Of a stretch of DNA of 64,000 nucleotides, positions 22,595 to 33,331 are shown in pieces; position 1 is the first letter of the stretch, and each line of letters starts with the position of its first letter. Under the pieces are notes generated by a model. It was not told where the DNA came from, searched no databases, and saw only the letters and a program-made list of their open reading frames with translations. The translations under genes and the position numbers were made by a program. The DNA is from Steinernema hermaphroditum (lineage: Eukaryota > Nematoda > Chromadorea > Rhabditida > Steinernematidae). The stretch spans positions 8,704,769 through 8,768,768 of the forward strand of contig CM059624.1 of the NCBI GenBank assembly GCA_030435675.1, written 5' to 3'.

Positions 22595-24135
22595 TCACGC
22601 GAAGTAGTAGTCGTTGGCGTCGCTCGACAGTTTCCAGCCACTCGCGCTCAACTCCATGAGCAGCAGGATCATCTTCCGTGCCCACGGCTCGTGGACCTCG
22701 ATCAGTGCGTCGCGGATGAGCTCTTTGAGGACGCCCAGTTGATCCGGACAGTGCCGCTCAAGGTCGTAACCGACACTCAGCAGCGCTCCGATAAGACATT
22801 CCAACTAAAGGAAGACGGTACGGTTGGAGTGCTCTACCCCACGTACCTCTTCGATTTTCAGGGAGTCAAGTATCGGGGGCTTGAGCATGTAGTCGAAGAT
22901 TTGGAAAACGACATTCACCAATTCGCCTACAATGAGTACGGTACACACCACGATGGGGAGAGGACGTGACCAGGTGTGTATACCTTGGTAAGTAAAGCCG
23001 AGGTTGGCGTACAGATCGGAGACGAAGTTGAGGAAGGCGATCCAGACCCGGAAGTGGTCGACGCGGAGCTGGCTGCGGCAGTCGAAGTATTGGGTGACGG
23101 AGGTGACGAGGCCCATGTGGAAGACCTTTCCAGCCGGGCTGTCCATCACCTGGGCACTTAAGCGGGCTACATTCTTCCCGTTCATGCGGCTCTCCTCGAT
23201 GGCGAACTGCACGAGCGCCTGGGCGATGGAGCGCGCTAGGTCCGTATTCTCGAGGTTCCCTGAAGACGCTCAACTCAATGACCCTCAGGGACTTACCGGC
23301 CAAGAACAGGTCGATGTTGGCGGCTTCTTTGACGAAGTTGAGCTGTTTGAAGCCGAGAACAATCTCTTCGACCTCCTTCGGTCCGAACGACTTTTTCTTC
23401 TGCTGGTTCGCGGGCCGCAGGGGCGTGTGTTCCTTCTTGTGGCCCCTCGACGCCCCAGCACCCACAAGGGTCTTCGCGGTCATCACCGGAGGCGAAGCAC
23501 GGTGCTGCGAGCGCTGCAGAGGCATCGTCAAAACAGGCGCCCGAGGTACGCGGACCCACCTGGGACGAGTTCGACACGCTGCTGTCGTTGCGCTTCAGTG
23601 TTTCACGTGCGCTTCCATTCGGAGACGACGCCGAAGAGGTGCTCAGAGGCGACGAGGAGTTCTCCGCGCGCTCCGAAAACACCGATCTTTCATTGTTATC
23701 ATTATTGTTTTCTGAAATTCGCATTGGGCCTGACGGAGAGGTCGACTACCGTACCTTCTAGTGGTTCGTTTGGGTTTTTTTTCGGCTGCTTTGGACCGGC
23801 AGCGCTGAGCGGTTTCGCTTGCTGGTTTTCGTCACTAGATCGTAATCCTAAAGAGAAAAAATGAGGTCCCTTGAAGGTGCGAAAGGGGACGCCGTTCTGT
23901 CTCTGCACGACCTTGTGGCGCCTTCGGAGATGATTGATGCTCCGAAGAAGGTACGAACACTCTTTTCTCCTCGAGGACCCAATTGCCGCAATTGTCTTAC
24001 GCCTCTGGGCGTGCACCTACCTGGCGGACGATAGATTTGCATCGAAGGACGACTGGAGGGCTTCTTGGAACGGCGCTCGCCATTCGTCGAAGACGCGACG
24101 GCCGCGCTGGCGTCGTTTTCCTTGGGCGTCGACAT
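22595..24135 (-). CDS. MIF4G-domain translation factor (MIF4GD/CTIF/PAIP1 class)
   Basis: Exons 24135-24021, 23847-23755, 23711-23560, 23513-23297, 23259-22984, 22926-22847, 22804-22595 give 380 residues. Residues 1-180 are disordered and rich in S, N, K; they include MQIYRPPG, a short motif also seen in other translation-factor tails. The C-terminal 200 residues are a MIF4G helical-repeat domain ending in LLLMELSASGWKLSSDANDYYF, which parallels the end of human MIF4GD. Such proteins bridge cap-binding complexes or histone-mRNA factors to eIF4G/eIF3. Whether it is the CTIF, PAIP1 or MIF4GD member cannot be settled here. A CGTTTCAG acceptor lies 22 bp before the ATG. Confidence 0.75.
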
Positions 24136-25163
24136 CGAGACACCGCCAATCCGACCCTGAAACGCTACGGAATTGGCCTCTGGGCTACAGGCAGCGGTGG
24201 CACATGTGTCCGAAGACGATGCGCGCTTTGAAGGGAAGGAGGAGGAGGCGAGAGCGCAGCGATCGATTGATCGAGGAAAGTGGCCCATCTGGTTGTAACA
24301 GGCCGAAAGCGTTGGGTAACCGAGAGAGGGTACTTACTGTTTACCTTTGATTCGACGAGGACTGACAAGAGGGACGGAGCGAGGGACGAAGAAGAAGAAG
24401 CAAGCAGTGGCGAGGGAAGCGAAAGATTCGATCGAATGGACCGTGAGGGGAGCGGGCTTCGGGAAAACGCGCTAATCGGCTTTGTGAGGAGTGAGAACGG
24501 TATGCAAATGAGGACGCGTCACGAAGGAGAATTATTCATGACTGACTACTTAGCGCCAGTCGACGGATTTCGACTATCCGCGGCGCCAATCGATTGATCA
24601 TCAATGGCGCCGCCGCTGCCTCCGCAAGTCGGGGCGGAAATTCTCCCCGAGAGCTCTCGGCCGACCCTCAGTGGGCCCGGTTGAGGGGGCAACCATGGAG
24701 CGCTCGTGTTCCCGGGTCACTGATCGCCGCAAAATATTGTTGTTTACGCAATAAACAGCTCCCTTATAGTACAAGAAATTGCGTCGTTCGAACGAGCGCC
24801 AGATCCGGTTCGGCCACGGACTCTAATCGCAAACAATCAAGATCTCATAAGAGTCGTTTACAAGGTCGTAAATTAGTGTCGATCGACTCGAATCGATCAG
24901 AGAGGTGCCAAAGGCGATCGACGAGAGGCCTTCCGTGGCCGCTTCTTCGCCGCTGTCCGGTTCTGGAGCACGAACTAGTTTACAACGCCCCGATTGTCCA
25001 AAAAAGCGCATCACTCGACGCAGAGTTCGACTTCTGCAAGAGGGAGTCATCTTCGTCAGCGACGAAAAAGAAACAGAAAGCCCCGCAAAACAGAAGCCCC
25101 GCCGCCCTAGAATAAAAACTGAGCTTAAAGTTCCGCCTTTATTCGTTCCAAACTCGCCCACAA
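24136..25163. other. Intergenic region, no supported gene
   Basis: About 1 kb between the MIF4G gene start and the IDO stop codon, both on the minus strand. GC-rich, several chance open frames without homology or splice support. It likely contains the MIF4G-gene promoter and the IDO 3' UTR. Confidence 0.5.
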
Positions 25164-27214
25164 TCATCGGCAATTATCGCGCACAGTTTTGAGGAAGTGC
25201 ATGATGAGGGTTCCTCCCGTTCCCATCGCCGTCCCCGATCTCTTCTTCATATTTATGATGTAGGATGTCACCTGAAAATTGTGTTCTTATGCAACTGAGG
25301 ACGTTTTTACGCTTTCTCCCTCCCTACTTACGATGCGAATGTGAAGAGAGCGAAAGCGGTGCAGTTCTTCGACGACCTCAGCGTAGCCAGGGGCGCTTCT
25401 GACATCCTCGGGAGAGTTCTCCTGCACCCACTCGATGAACTCTCGGTGCGGCGCGGGCATAAATCCTCGCTGGCTGAGGAGGAAGTCGGACGGCTTCTCT
25501 GTTAAGAACACTTCTTTTTCGGTTCCCTTTCAAGGAGTCTTACCGTCGTGGACGATCTTCAGAAAAGCGTCGAAGGTTTGGATCGTAGAACTTTGGGCTG
25601 CCGACGCCCCGCCGATCGGCATGGGACCGAGGTGTTCGAGTCCTGAAGTTACTGTGAACGCTTTTCACAGAAAGTCGAACAAGACCTTGGAAGATGAGTC
25701 CGCCTTGCTTGCTGAAGGCGCCTTCCGTGTACCCATTCAAGAATTGCCTGAATCCATGGTAGAAGACTTCCGGTCGGAGGTGCTTCTTCATCTCCTGAAT
25801 GTGTCACTTAGCCCTGCGCCCAAGAAGGTTCTCTACTAGGAGGGTGCCGCCGGCTTCTCGTAGTCCCTTCGTGATCGCCTTCATGCAAAAGACAAACTCC
25901 TCTTCCGATATTTTTTCCGAGGTGGCAGCCTTCGCGACGACGTCGGCTACTGCGCAGATGGCTGGAGCCAGGTCCTTCTCGATCTAGGTCCGTGAACAAA
26001 GGGTGAATCAACGAATCCTACCTGGGCGGTGTTGACGAAGAACCACGCGTTGCCGCGATCTCTGAGAAATCGAAAGGCGATAATGTCTAGATTCTCGGCC
26101 TTCCATTCTGTGTCGTCGATTAGGCGCCAGTTGGCAAGGCAGATCGTGCCGTGGCTTGGTACCGGAGGGATGCCGAGGCGGCGACTCACTTCGAAGAAGG
26201 GCACCGCGATGGGTCGCGGAAGAAACAGTTTGGGCTGAAAAACATCTTTGTGGCAGAGATGGACCGGGAAACCCACCTTTTCAGGATCGCTCCAAAGAAA
26301 GGCTGCCGAAAGTGTGCAGAGCTGCAGGTGCGCCAGTCGAAGCTGCCGGTGAGTTCTCAGCTCGTCGACTTCGAGGAGTGGAAGCGCTTGCACCTCCGCG
26401 TCCAACTCAGCGGTGCCAACCAACTCGGGGACTCTTTCTGGAAGTTCTTGAATTTTCTCTCATCTCGAGAAGCGCATCTTGAGGTAATTTGTGCCCCCAG
26501 CGATCGGTCGGGTCGTCCGCTCGCTCTCTCTGAGGCTGTCTGAGCCTGAGATTGAGTTGAGTGAGCGGTCGTTCTCGGCCGTCGTTGTTGGCGCAATGAT
26601 CGCCCCGGCTCCCAGAAGGCCTGGAATACCAGGGAGCCGTAGTTCCACCGTCTTGCCAAGAAGCCCGTCACTGCCGCCCGACTCCACTCGCGCCGCCAGA
26701 GAAGCCGAAGAACCGCCACAATTCCGAAGTCCGCGTCGCCAGCTGCCCTGATGGTTCCCGGTTCGCCTGTTATGCTCCGACAACGCGTTTCGCCTGCATG
26801 CCTGTTCTTCACTCGTGCCGCGCGCGGAAGCCGCCGAAGAAGCTCCTCAACTCCGACGTCCGCGCCGCCACCTGAGCTGAAGATGGGTTTGCTGTGCTCC
26901 ACCGTCTCCGGAATCAGCTCTTCGCCTCTCTGATGCCCGCGCACACTAATGGGATCGCCGTGCTCTACTCTGATGTGCCGAAGTCAGAAGAAGACCGGCG
27001 ACTACGGAGTGATAATGTGTTTCTTGTGCATATATATGACGTCTCGCAAGGCGTAAGCCTTTGATACGAGAAATAAACTCGTGAAACTCGAGAAGCGCAG
27101 ACCTGCAAGATCCTCCCAAGGAAGGTATTTCTCCGGAAGATGGCGGTCGGGGGATTCCAGAAGGAAGCCATACTCCACGCTGATGCAGAATCTCTTAAGG
27201 ACATCGACGGTCAT
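25164..27214 (-). CDS. IDO: Indoleamine 2,3-dioxygenase family heme enzyme
   Basis: Exons 27214-27103, 26458-26277, 26234-26022, 25983-25837, 25794-25686, 25642-25544, 25498-25332, 25271-25164 give 378 residues. IDO opens the indole ring of tryptophan, starting the kynurenine pathway. Visible family marks: YGFLLESPDRHLP and LPWEDLA near the start; FYHGFR (F229, Y230, R234), where human IDO1 has F226, F227, R231; GGASAAQSS (active-site serine loop); SLHIRI with H340 in the place of the heme-ligand histidine; and the mobile loop GTGGTLIMHFLKTVR. F227 of the human enzyme is Y here. Intron 1 is 644 bp and its acceptor (CGAGATGAG) is poor, so the exon 1-2 junction is the least certain point. Confidence 0.92.
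26459..27102. other. Intron 1 of the IDO gene with a diverged internal duplication
   Basis: 644 bp. Two stretches near 26685-26755 and 26812-26885 look like about 70 percent identical copies (both run ACTCGYGCCGC... AAGCCG... CCGCCA). No nested gene is supported. Confidence 0.4.
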
Positions 27215-27507
27215 CACGGGACGTCGACGGAGAGGCCTTCCACGCTGTAACAAGGGAGAGAACTGAATATGCTTGTGCCATGGCGAAAAAACGCGCAGAT
27301 CTATCGATCGGGAGCGCATTTTAGGGTCCGAAAGCCGACGTGTGGTGATTGATTGGCGTTTTCGGAATCCCCCTCATCAGTAAAAAATCGACAAAAATCT
27401 ATTTCCACTACAGTACCCTCGTTGAAGGTTCATCGACCCGTAAGTTACGGTAATTGGCTCCTTAGAGCTGAAAAGCAATTGGATTCACAGGACGACTTCC
27501 ATGCCCT
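27215..27507. other. IDO upstream region
   Basis: Holds the start-proximal promoter of IDO and ends at the target duplication of the minisatellite element (CGTGGATTC at 27508). No gene seen. Confidence 0.4.
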
Positions 27508-27524
27508 CGTGGATTCCGGAGCAA

Positions 27525-28330
27525 GACAACTCGCCGCGGAGGACAACTCGCCGCGGAGGACAACTCGCCGCGGAGGACAACTCGCCGCGGAGGACAACTC
27601 GCCGCGGAGGACAACTCGCCGCGGAGGACAACTCGCCGCGGAGGACAACTCGCCGCGGAGGACAACTCGCCGCGGAGGACAACTCGCCGCGGAGGACAAC
27701 TCGCCGCGGAGGACAACTCGCCGCGGAGGACAACTCGCCGCGGAGGACAACTCGCCGCGGAGGACAACTCGCCGCGGAGGACAACTCGCCGCGGAGGACA
27801 ACTCGCCGCGGAGGACAACTCGCCGCGGAGGACAACTCGCCGCGGAGGACAACTCGCCGCGGAGGACAACTCGCCGCGGAGGACAACTCGCCGCGGAGGA
27901 CAACTCGCCGCGGAGGACAACTCGCCGCGGAGGACAACTCGCCGCGGAGGACAACTCGCCGCGGAGGACAACTCGCCGCGGAGGACAACTCGCCGCGGAG
28001 GACAACTCGCCGCGGAGGACAACTCGCCGCGGAGGACAACTCGCCGCGGAGGACAACTCGCCGCGGAGGACAACTCGCCGCGGAGGACAACTCGCCGCGG
28101 AGGACAACTCGCCGCGGAGGACAACTCGCCGCGGAGGACAACTCGCCGCGGAGGACAACTCGCCGCGGAGGACAACTCGCCGCGGAGGACAACTCGCCGC
28201 GGAGGACAACTCGCCGCGGAGGACAACTCGCCGCGGAGGACAACTCGCCGCGGAGGACAACTCGCCGCGGAGGACAACTCGCCGCGGAGGACAACTCGCC
28301 GCGGAGGACAACTCGCCGCGGAGGACAACT
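27525..28330. repeat. 17-bp minisatellite, GACAACTCGCCGCGGAG, about 47 copies
   Basis: Near-perfect head-to-tail array of the unit GACAACTCGCCGCGGAG; each unit contains the palindrome CCGCGG. Copies appear identical, which points to recent expansion or homogenisation. Because 17 is not a multiple of three and the unit has no stop, several frames stay open on both strands; that is a property of the repeat, not evidence for protein. Confidence 0.97.
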
Positions 28331-28562
28331 CGCCGCCGGCCAACTCGCCGCGGGGACAACTCGCCGTGGAGGACAACTCGCCGTGGAGGACAACTCGCCG
28401 TGGAGGACAACTCGCCGTGGAGGACAACTCGCCGTGGAGGACAACTCGCCGTGGAGGACAACTCGCCGTGGAGGACAACTCGCCGTGGAGGACAACTCGC
28501 CGTGGAGGACAACTCGCCGTGGAGGACAACTCGCCGTGGAGGACAACTCGCCGTGGAGGACA
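28331..28562. repeat. Variant 17-bp array, GACAACTCGCCGTGGAG, about 12 copies
   Basis: After two broken units (GCCGCCGGCC and CGCGGGG near 28331-28356) the array continues with every unit carrying CCGTGG in place of CCGCGG. The change is a C-to-T transition at a CpG, present in all twelve copies, so the variant spread through its own block. Confidence 0.95.
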
Positions 28563-28599
28563 ACAGAATAGAGGCTCAAAGGGTGTGCCGACAATGCAG

Positions 28600-28900
28600 G
28601 TCTTAGAGCTATGCTTAGGTTTACGCTCATGCCTAGATACTTAACGTTGCGGGCGAGCGAAGCGAGCCACGTATTCATTTTGCGTGTGGCTTAACATCCA
28701 GGCTTGGCTTAGGCTCCGGCTTAGGACTATGCCTAGATATTTAAGGTTATGGGCGAGCCGCAGGCGAGCCCTGTATTCATTTTTTGGAACGAGCCTATCA
28801 TCCAGGCTTGGCTCAGGTTCCGGCTTAGGACTATGCCTATGGATTTAACGCGAGCCCGAAGGGCGAGCCCTGTTGTCGTGATGGCTTCGGCGAACCCCGG
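28600..28900. repeat. About three diverged tandem copies of a ~110-bp unit inside element A
   Basis: Repeated phrases are GGCTTAGGxxCCGGCTTAGG, ACTATGCCTAGATATTTAA, and GGGCGAGCC-GCAG-GCGAGCC followed by CTGTATTCATTTT. The internal CGAGCC doublets are direct, not inverted. TTAGG occurs repeatedly but not as a telomeric array. Function unknown. Confidence 0.75.
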
Positions 28901-28940
28901 TCTGGCTAAGACCACAACGCTGTATTGTGTTATCCCCGCG

Positions 28941-29044
28941 GCGAGTTGACCCTTCGGCGAATTGTCCTCCGCGGTGAGTTGTCCCCACGGCGAGTTGGCC
29001 GACGGCGAGTTGTCCCGCGGTGAGTTGTCCCGCGGCGAGTTGTC
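28941..29044. repeat. Right terminal repeat of element A: about seven diverged inverted units
   Basis: Units of 15-17 bp reading CGGCGAGTTGTCC, the reverse complement of the left array core GGACAACTCGCCG. They differ from one another at several positions, unlike the uniform left array, so the right end keeps the older state. Confidence 0.85.
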
Positions 29045-29226
29045 ATGTACCGCGTGGATTCAATGCAAAAGATGTGCGCCTCCCACCACCAGATGCACTT
29101 TAGGATACAAAAAGCTAGAGAAGATAAAAGATTTGCATTTTATTCTCAATACACGTAAAAAAAGCTTCGTTTTCCGAAGAAGATCTTCATGCAGAGATCC
29201 GAAATAGTTCTTAAGGCTCTCATTGT

Positions 29227-30025
29227 TCATGGCCTCGCTGAAGACCTGGACGTTCCGGATGGATCGTTGCCGGGGTTCCGATGAGCGGCAGGTTTCAAAT
29301 TCTCGCCATTCATTATTCCGCGAACCAATTTTGCAGTTTCCATGGGACTATACGAAGGCTTTGACTGGAACCTCTCGTCCGCTTGCCTACTGTGTTCCTG
29401 CATGGCAGCAAACATCATGTCTATGTGCTTGTTCATCGTTGTTATCTAAAAGCATTCCTGATGTTTATTGCGCTTTTGCAGAAAACGGACCTGCCGGCCA
29501 ATCTGATCAGCTGATTTCGTCGAATCGATGCTGTTTTCGTCTTGTTCTACTTCCGGGTTCAGCTTTGTGCGCAAGTAATCAGGGAGTGTATCGTGATTCC
29601 ATACTTGCACTCTGTTCTGTGTCATGGCCTGCAATGCGTTCATGAAAGTTTTAGTCGATCACAACAGAGATTCATACCACCAGCTGTGGATCAATGTCAG
29701 GAACCAATTTCTGCGGGACAACAAGATGCTGTCGCAGGAAAGCGCCGTGATCTTCGATTCCGGCCGTCAGAGCGGACTTCTTTATCATTGTTTGCACTTG
29801 ATTCATTCCACTAGCCAGAGAAGAGAACTTGTCGAGCATGTCTTGCCTAAACGACAAAGATTCAGAGCGAGCGGGCGGCATTGCTTACCATCTGAGCTTG
29901 TCGTTCTGATCCAGGAGTTGTAACAGATGTTCGGCTGTCCCTCGCAACTCTTCGATCTTCTTATCGATGTTGTGCACCGCTTGGCTGACCTTTTCAGGGT
30001 CTCTCTGAAGCTGAGGCTGGTGCAT
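29227..30025 (-). CDS. MED8: Mediator complex subunit 8
   Basis: Exons 30025-29889, 29846-29678, 29628-29491, 29445-29227 give 220 residues. The best family match is NHDTLPDYLRTKLNPEVEQ, which corresponds to the conserved VPDHLRTKPDPEVE segment of MED8; the helical N-terminus and the C-terminal helix (MNKHIDMMFAAMQEH) also fit. MED8 sits in the Mediator head and helps carry signals from activators to RNA polymerase II. It follows TMEM186 by 367 bp on the same strand and a GGTTCAG acceptor lies 26 bp upstream of the ATG, so it may be the last gene of the operon-like run. Confidence 0.93.
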
Positions 30026-30391
30026 CGCGATCTCACGATCGGTTGGATCGAACTGAACCGCAACAAAAAATCACATTTCGCACCGTCTATCAATGCCCAA
30101 GAGTCATGAGCATCGCGGCGAGACCATATTCTCTCCTAGAGGTGTCAGTTTCCTCTCGGAGCCCCCCTTGTGTGGGTACATCCCCCCCACGTCTTTCCTT
30201 CGATTGTCCCGATTTCACAAAAGATTCTCATGTTTTTCGCTGGCGTAATGTGGATATTCCTTTGCTGATAAAGGGTACATCTACGCCGCGTAACTGTATG
30301 TATAACGAAACCCCGAGATATGACTACACTTTCAGCAAAACAATTTGTTACGGCACACTAAACAACACTAAAACGTGAGATCAGAAGGCGG

Positions 30392-31319
30392 CTAGTCGGT
30401 TTTCTCTTTGTCACTGCGTTTTTCCTCGAAAAATTTGAGACTTCCGAAGAGAAGTTCAGCCTTGTCAGCATCGACGATTTCCACGTTCTTCGTGGGCAAG
30501 AACAGATATTCATCCTCTCTACAAGTACCATGAATAGATAACACATTTGTAAAGCCTTACCTTGAATACTGCATGAATTTCACGAGAGAATCATTTGCCC
30601 TGGCGACATCTTGCACTTCACTGAGGGGAACAACGTCGTTCAACTCCATAAGACGGTTCCTTCTAGCGCCCCAGAACGATAAGAATCCGACTCGCACGAA
30701 TTCTTCGTTTTCGGTCATCGCAACCACCCCAACCAGGCGATTGAAGTATCTAAAAGTATTTGGTCTTCCACTGCTAAGAAGTTCAAAAGGAATACCTACT
30801 AAAAACGATTAAAAAGATAGGAGCAGCCACAGCCGCCGCTGAAGAAAAGATGAACCAGTTGTAACTAAACGCTCCTATGCTGTACTGGTAACCGGCATAC
30901 GGTAGGAGAAAAGAGCTGAAGATGGTCTGCACTAATTTGGCACGAGCAAGTAGTGCCCCGACGCGGATTCCAGGAAACCGGTATACAGGCACCCTGAAAA
31001 GAGTATGTGATGCCCAGAACGTTAAAATTGATGCATAGTACCACTTCATCCCCCTCGCTCTTCGGGCAATTGGCTCAGTGTTCGAGGATAGATGCCGGAC
31101 GGATGTCCCTCCTATCCTCTCCAGAAGAACATGCTGCTCGTGAGGGTTTTCGGCATTCACCAAACGTCTTCTTCGCTGATTTCGGTCCAAAGTGGCGTAG
31201 TTTCGCTCATTCCGGGCGTCACCAAGCCAGCGAACACCAGCCAACATAGGCCTCGCATTCCGTGGCCTGGCCATGTAGGCCATGACTCCACCAATAGCCA
31301 TGCCAGGGAGCAAGACCAT
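30392..31319 (-). CDS. TMEM186: TMEM186-like mitochondrial inner membrane protein
   Basis: Exons 31319-31042, 30993-30796, 30749-30561, 30518-30392 give 263 residues. The N-terminal third is basic and arginine-rich, as in a mitochondrial presequence. Two membrane segments follow (LVQTIFSSFLLPYAGY and AAAVAAPIFLIVFS), then the block RLVGVVAMTENEEFVRVGFLSFWG and DVVPLSE, which matches the vertebrate TMEM186 C-domain. TMEM186 takes part in complex I assembly. A GGTTTCAG acceptor lies only 2 bp before the ATG. PGS1 ends 182 bp upstream on the same strand. Confidence 0.9.
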
Positions 31320-31500
31320 ATCTGAAACCGTCAAAATTTATGTCAACAGCGTTATCACAGACGTAACGAAGCTCGAAGAAACAGCTATTTCCACGCAGTA
31401 CAGGTAGATTCAATAACGTTTAACAACAGAAGGCATAAGAGACTAACAATACACAGCGATTTCTATTCATGAGTTAATTACGCCTAATCCAACAAAAACA

Positions 31501-33130
31501 TCAGAAGAAGTTCCGGAAGCATCGCGAAAATATCCGCACCCAGTACGGTATCTGGTGATCGGTCCTTCTGAAAGTTGTGGTTTCGACCATCGAACTCCAC
31601 TCGAAAAGTCGTCCCTCTTCTTCTGAGAGGCGCCGCTTGAGATTCTTGTCACGTGTGACTAACAAAACTTGTGCCTCCAGATCACGATGCACGGAGCGAT
31701 AGCCTAAATAGAAATGCATTTAGCCGATGATGACTGTGAAAATCAACCGTAATTCGACGATCCAAAGATTGTCGCAGCGTACTCCGACTGATTCTTAGGG
31801 AAGTTCAACCAAATTCCTTTGGCGTGAAAACTCCATCCATCCCTTTGATACTCGAAAAGCTTCACTGGGCGATTGCGGACAAGCTCGTAGAATAGTTTGG
31901 AGACGTATACATATACTAACGGAATGTAGCCGGATAAGGCAGCGCCGTTGTAGAAACCATTAGCTTGTGGGGATGCCAGAACAACAGATAATGAGTAGTC
32001 TCCTTCCTTTGCTATTACATCGGAGTATTCGTTAGTGAGATTAAAATAACCAGAAGCAACAGAGAGGTTCATATAAGGGTCCTTCGAAACCCGCATTGAG
32101 CATCATTCAGTAAGCAGTTCTTACCTTTCGGGCGAACAGTGTTCGCATTAGATCGTATTCTTGATTGATTCCGAAGAGACCCATTTGGACGAGTGGATAC
32201 ACTTTGGTACAAGCCTCAGAGGAATCACCGGATTCTTTGGCGTACTTGGAGAGCACTCTTAACACCCTCTGGTTCACTAATGAGCGATACTCATTTGCGA
32301 CACCTTCATAAGGATGGACAGAACAATCTTCGTGAAGCTTAAGTATCCCTCCGTCGTGCAATCTGAAGGAACACGAAGCGACGGCCGAGATAAGTTCCTG
32401 GAAGAATCCCGCTAGCGTGGGATTATTCTTTATCAGAACATAGCGATCCTGTCGATCAGTGAAATACGTTTCTGATAAATTCGCACTAAACGAACATTAA
32501 CTATCAGATGAAGGCACTGTATCCATACGAACCCGCTTATCAGCACATCGTCGTCAAATACGTAGATCTTCATGTGCTGCAGGCCAATGATTTCGTTCGT
32601 CCGCTCACCGAGAATCTTTTTGAGGATCCCTCGGAATTCCGGGGTGTGATAGAGGCAGATCTGTAAAAGAAACGATAAAGTGAACAGCTAACTCATCTTC
32701 CTGCTGGAGTTCGCTCACCTTCGCATTGGATAACCCCGCTGTTTCTTTGAGCATTCCAGTCGACCCGTTCTCTCGAGTTCCGCGCAAATAATCCATTAGA
32801 ATCAAAGTTTCCAAACCACTTTTGGATGTTAGGGCGTCGTTCAGGACTGAGACCTAAACACCTTCCAAGGATAAACATTGCTTCAATCCGTAAAATTTAC
32901 AAGCTTCTGTTCCAAAGGCCCGGTTCCTAGGTAGAGCGTGGATAGGCATATCCTTTTTTCCGCCGCTTCAGTACTTTTCTGAAATTATGCAGCTGGATCG
33001 CTCTAGGGCATTCTTATCAATGTACCAAAAGAGTTTGATAGAATTCAACCGGTCCCTCCAGTAGAACAACTGAGTTCGGGTCTACGTCGATGGCTCGAGT
33101 TCTGTGTTCATCGCCTACTAGCCAATCCAT
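31501..33130 (-). CDS. PGS1: CDP-diacylglycerol-glycerol-3-phosphate 3-phosphatidyltransferase
   Basis: Exons 33130-33026, 32978-32901, 32853-32719, 32660-32533, 32485-32125, 32081-31748, 31703-31501 give 447 residues. It has two phospholipase-D-type HKD motifs, the first as GLQHMKIYVFDDDVLISGANLS and the second as FHAKGIWL ... FGSSNYGYRSVHRDLEAQ. STLYLGTGPLEQ near the start and the ending RCFRNFF are also family marks. The enzyme makes phosphatidylglycerol phosphate, the committed step to cardiolipin, in mitochondria. The 31747 donor is GTTGAT and several introns are 43-52 bp. A TTGTTCTAG acceptor lies 1 bp before the ATG. CHMP3 ends 202 bp upstream. Confidence 0.96.
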
Positions 33131-33331
33131 GCTAGAACAAACATACACTACGTACTAAGCTCGTCCAATCTCAAAAATATGTGTTGGTTAGTAAACCACT
33201 CCACGACCGAATACTCTGCCTGTGGAAAGCGGAAAGACTCTCACTCCATTTCTTCAAGTCCAGTAAACGCAAACTGTGTTTATATACAATCGAAACACCA
33301 ACTTTTCAAAAAAGTAGCATAGAGATCCCGG

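Larger units (their letters stand above)
27517..29052. mobile_element. Foldback/MULE-like element with minisatellite ends (element A)
   Basis: The 1536-bp unit is flanked by a perfect 9-bp duplication, CGTGGATTC, at 27508-27516 and 29053-29061. Its ends are inverted: CGGAGCAAGACAACTCGCC on the left and, on the reverse strand, CGGTACATGACAACTCGCC on the right, each with eight bases before GACA. The left terminal repeat is expanded to about 60 copies of a 17-bp unit, the right one has about seven diverged copies in the opposite orientation. The middle (28563-28940) has no coding sequence. A 9-bp duplication is typical of Mutator-like elements; no transposase is carried. Confidence 0.75.

Noticed and set aside
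24594..25192. Overlapping frames between the MIF4G gene and IDO
   Set aside because: No homology, several frames open together, and no acceptable splice structure.
27525..28562. CRISPR array
   Set aside because: Units are contiguous with no spacers, and the genome is eukaryotic.
27353..28606. Long open frames (350-420 codons) on both strands through the 17-bp array, as a repeat protein
   Set aside because: The unit lacks stops in several frames and 17 is not a multiple of three, so each open frame cycles through the same 17-residue period on both strands. No start context, no splice support, and the array is a transposon end.
28600..28760. Telomere-like TTAGGC repeats inside element A
   Set aside because: TTAGG occurs only as part of a ~110-bp repeat, not as a head-to-tail hexamer array.
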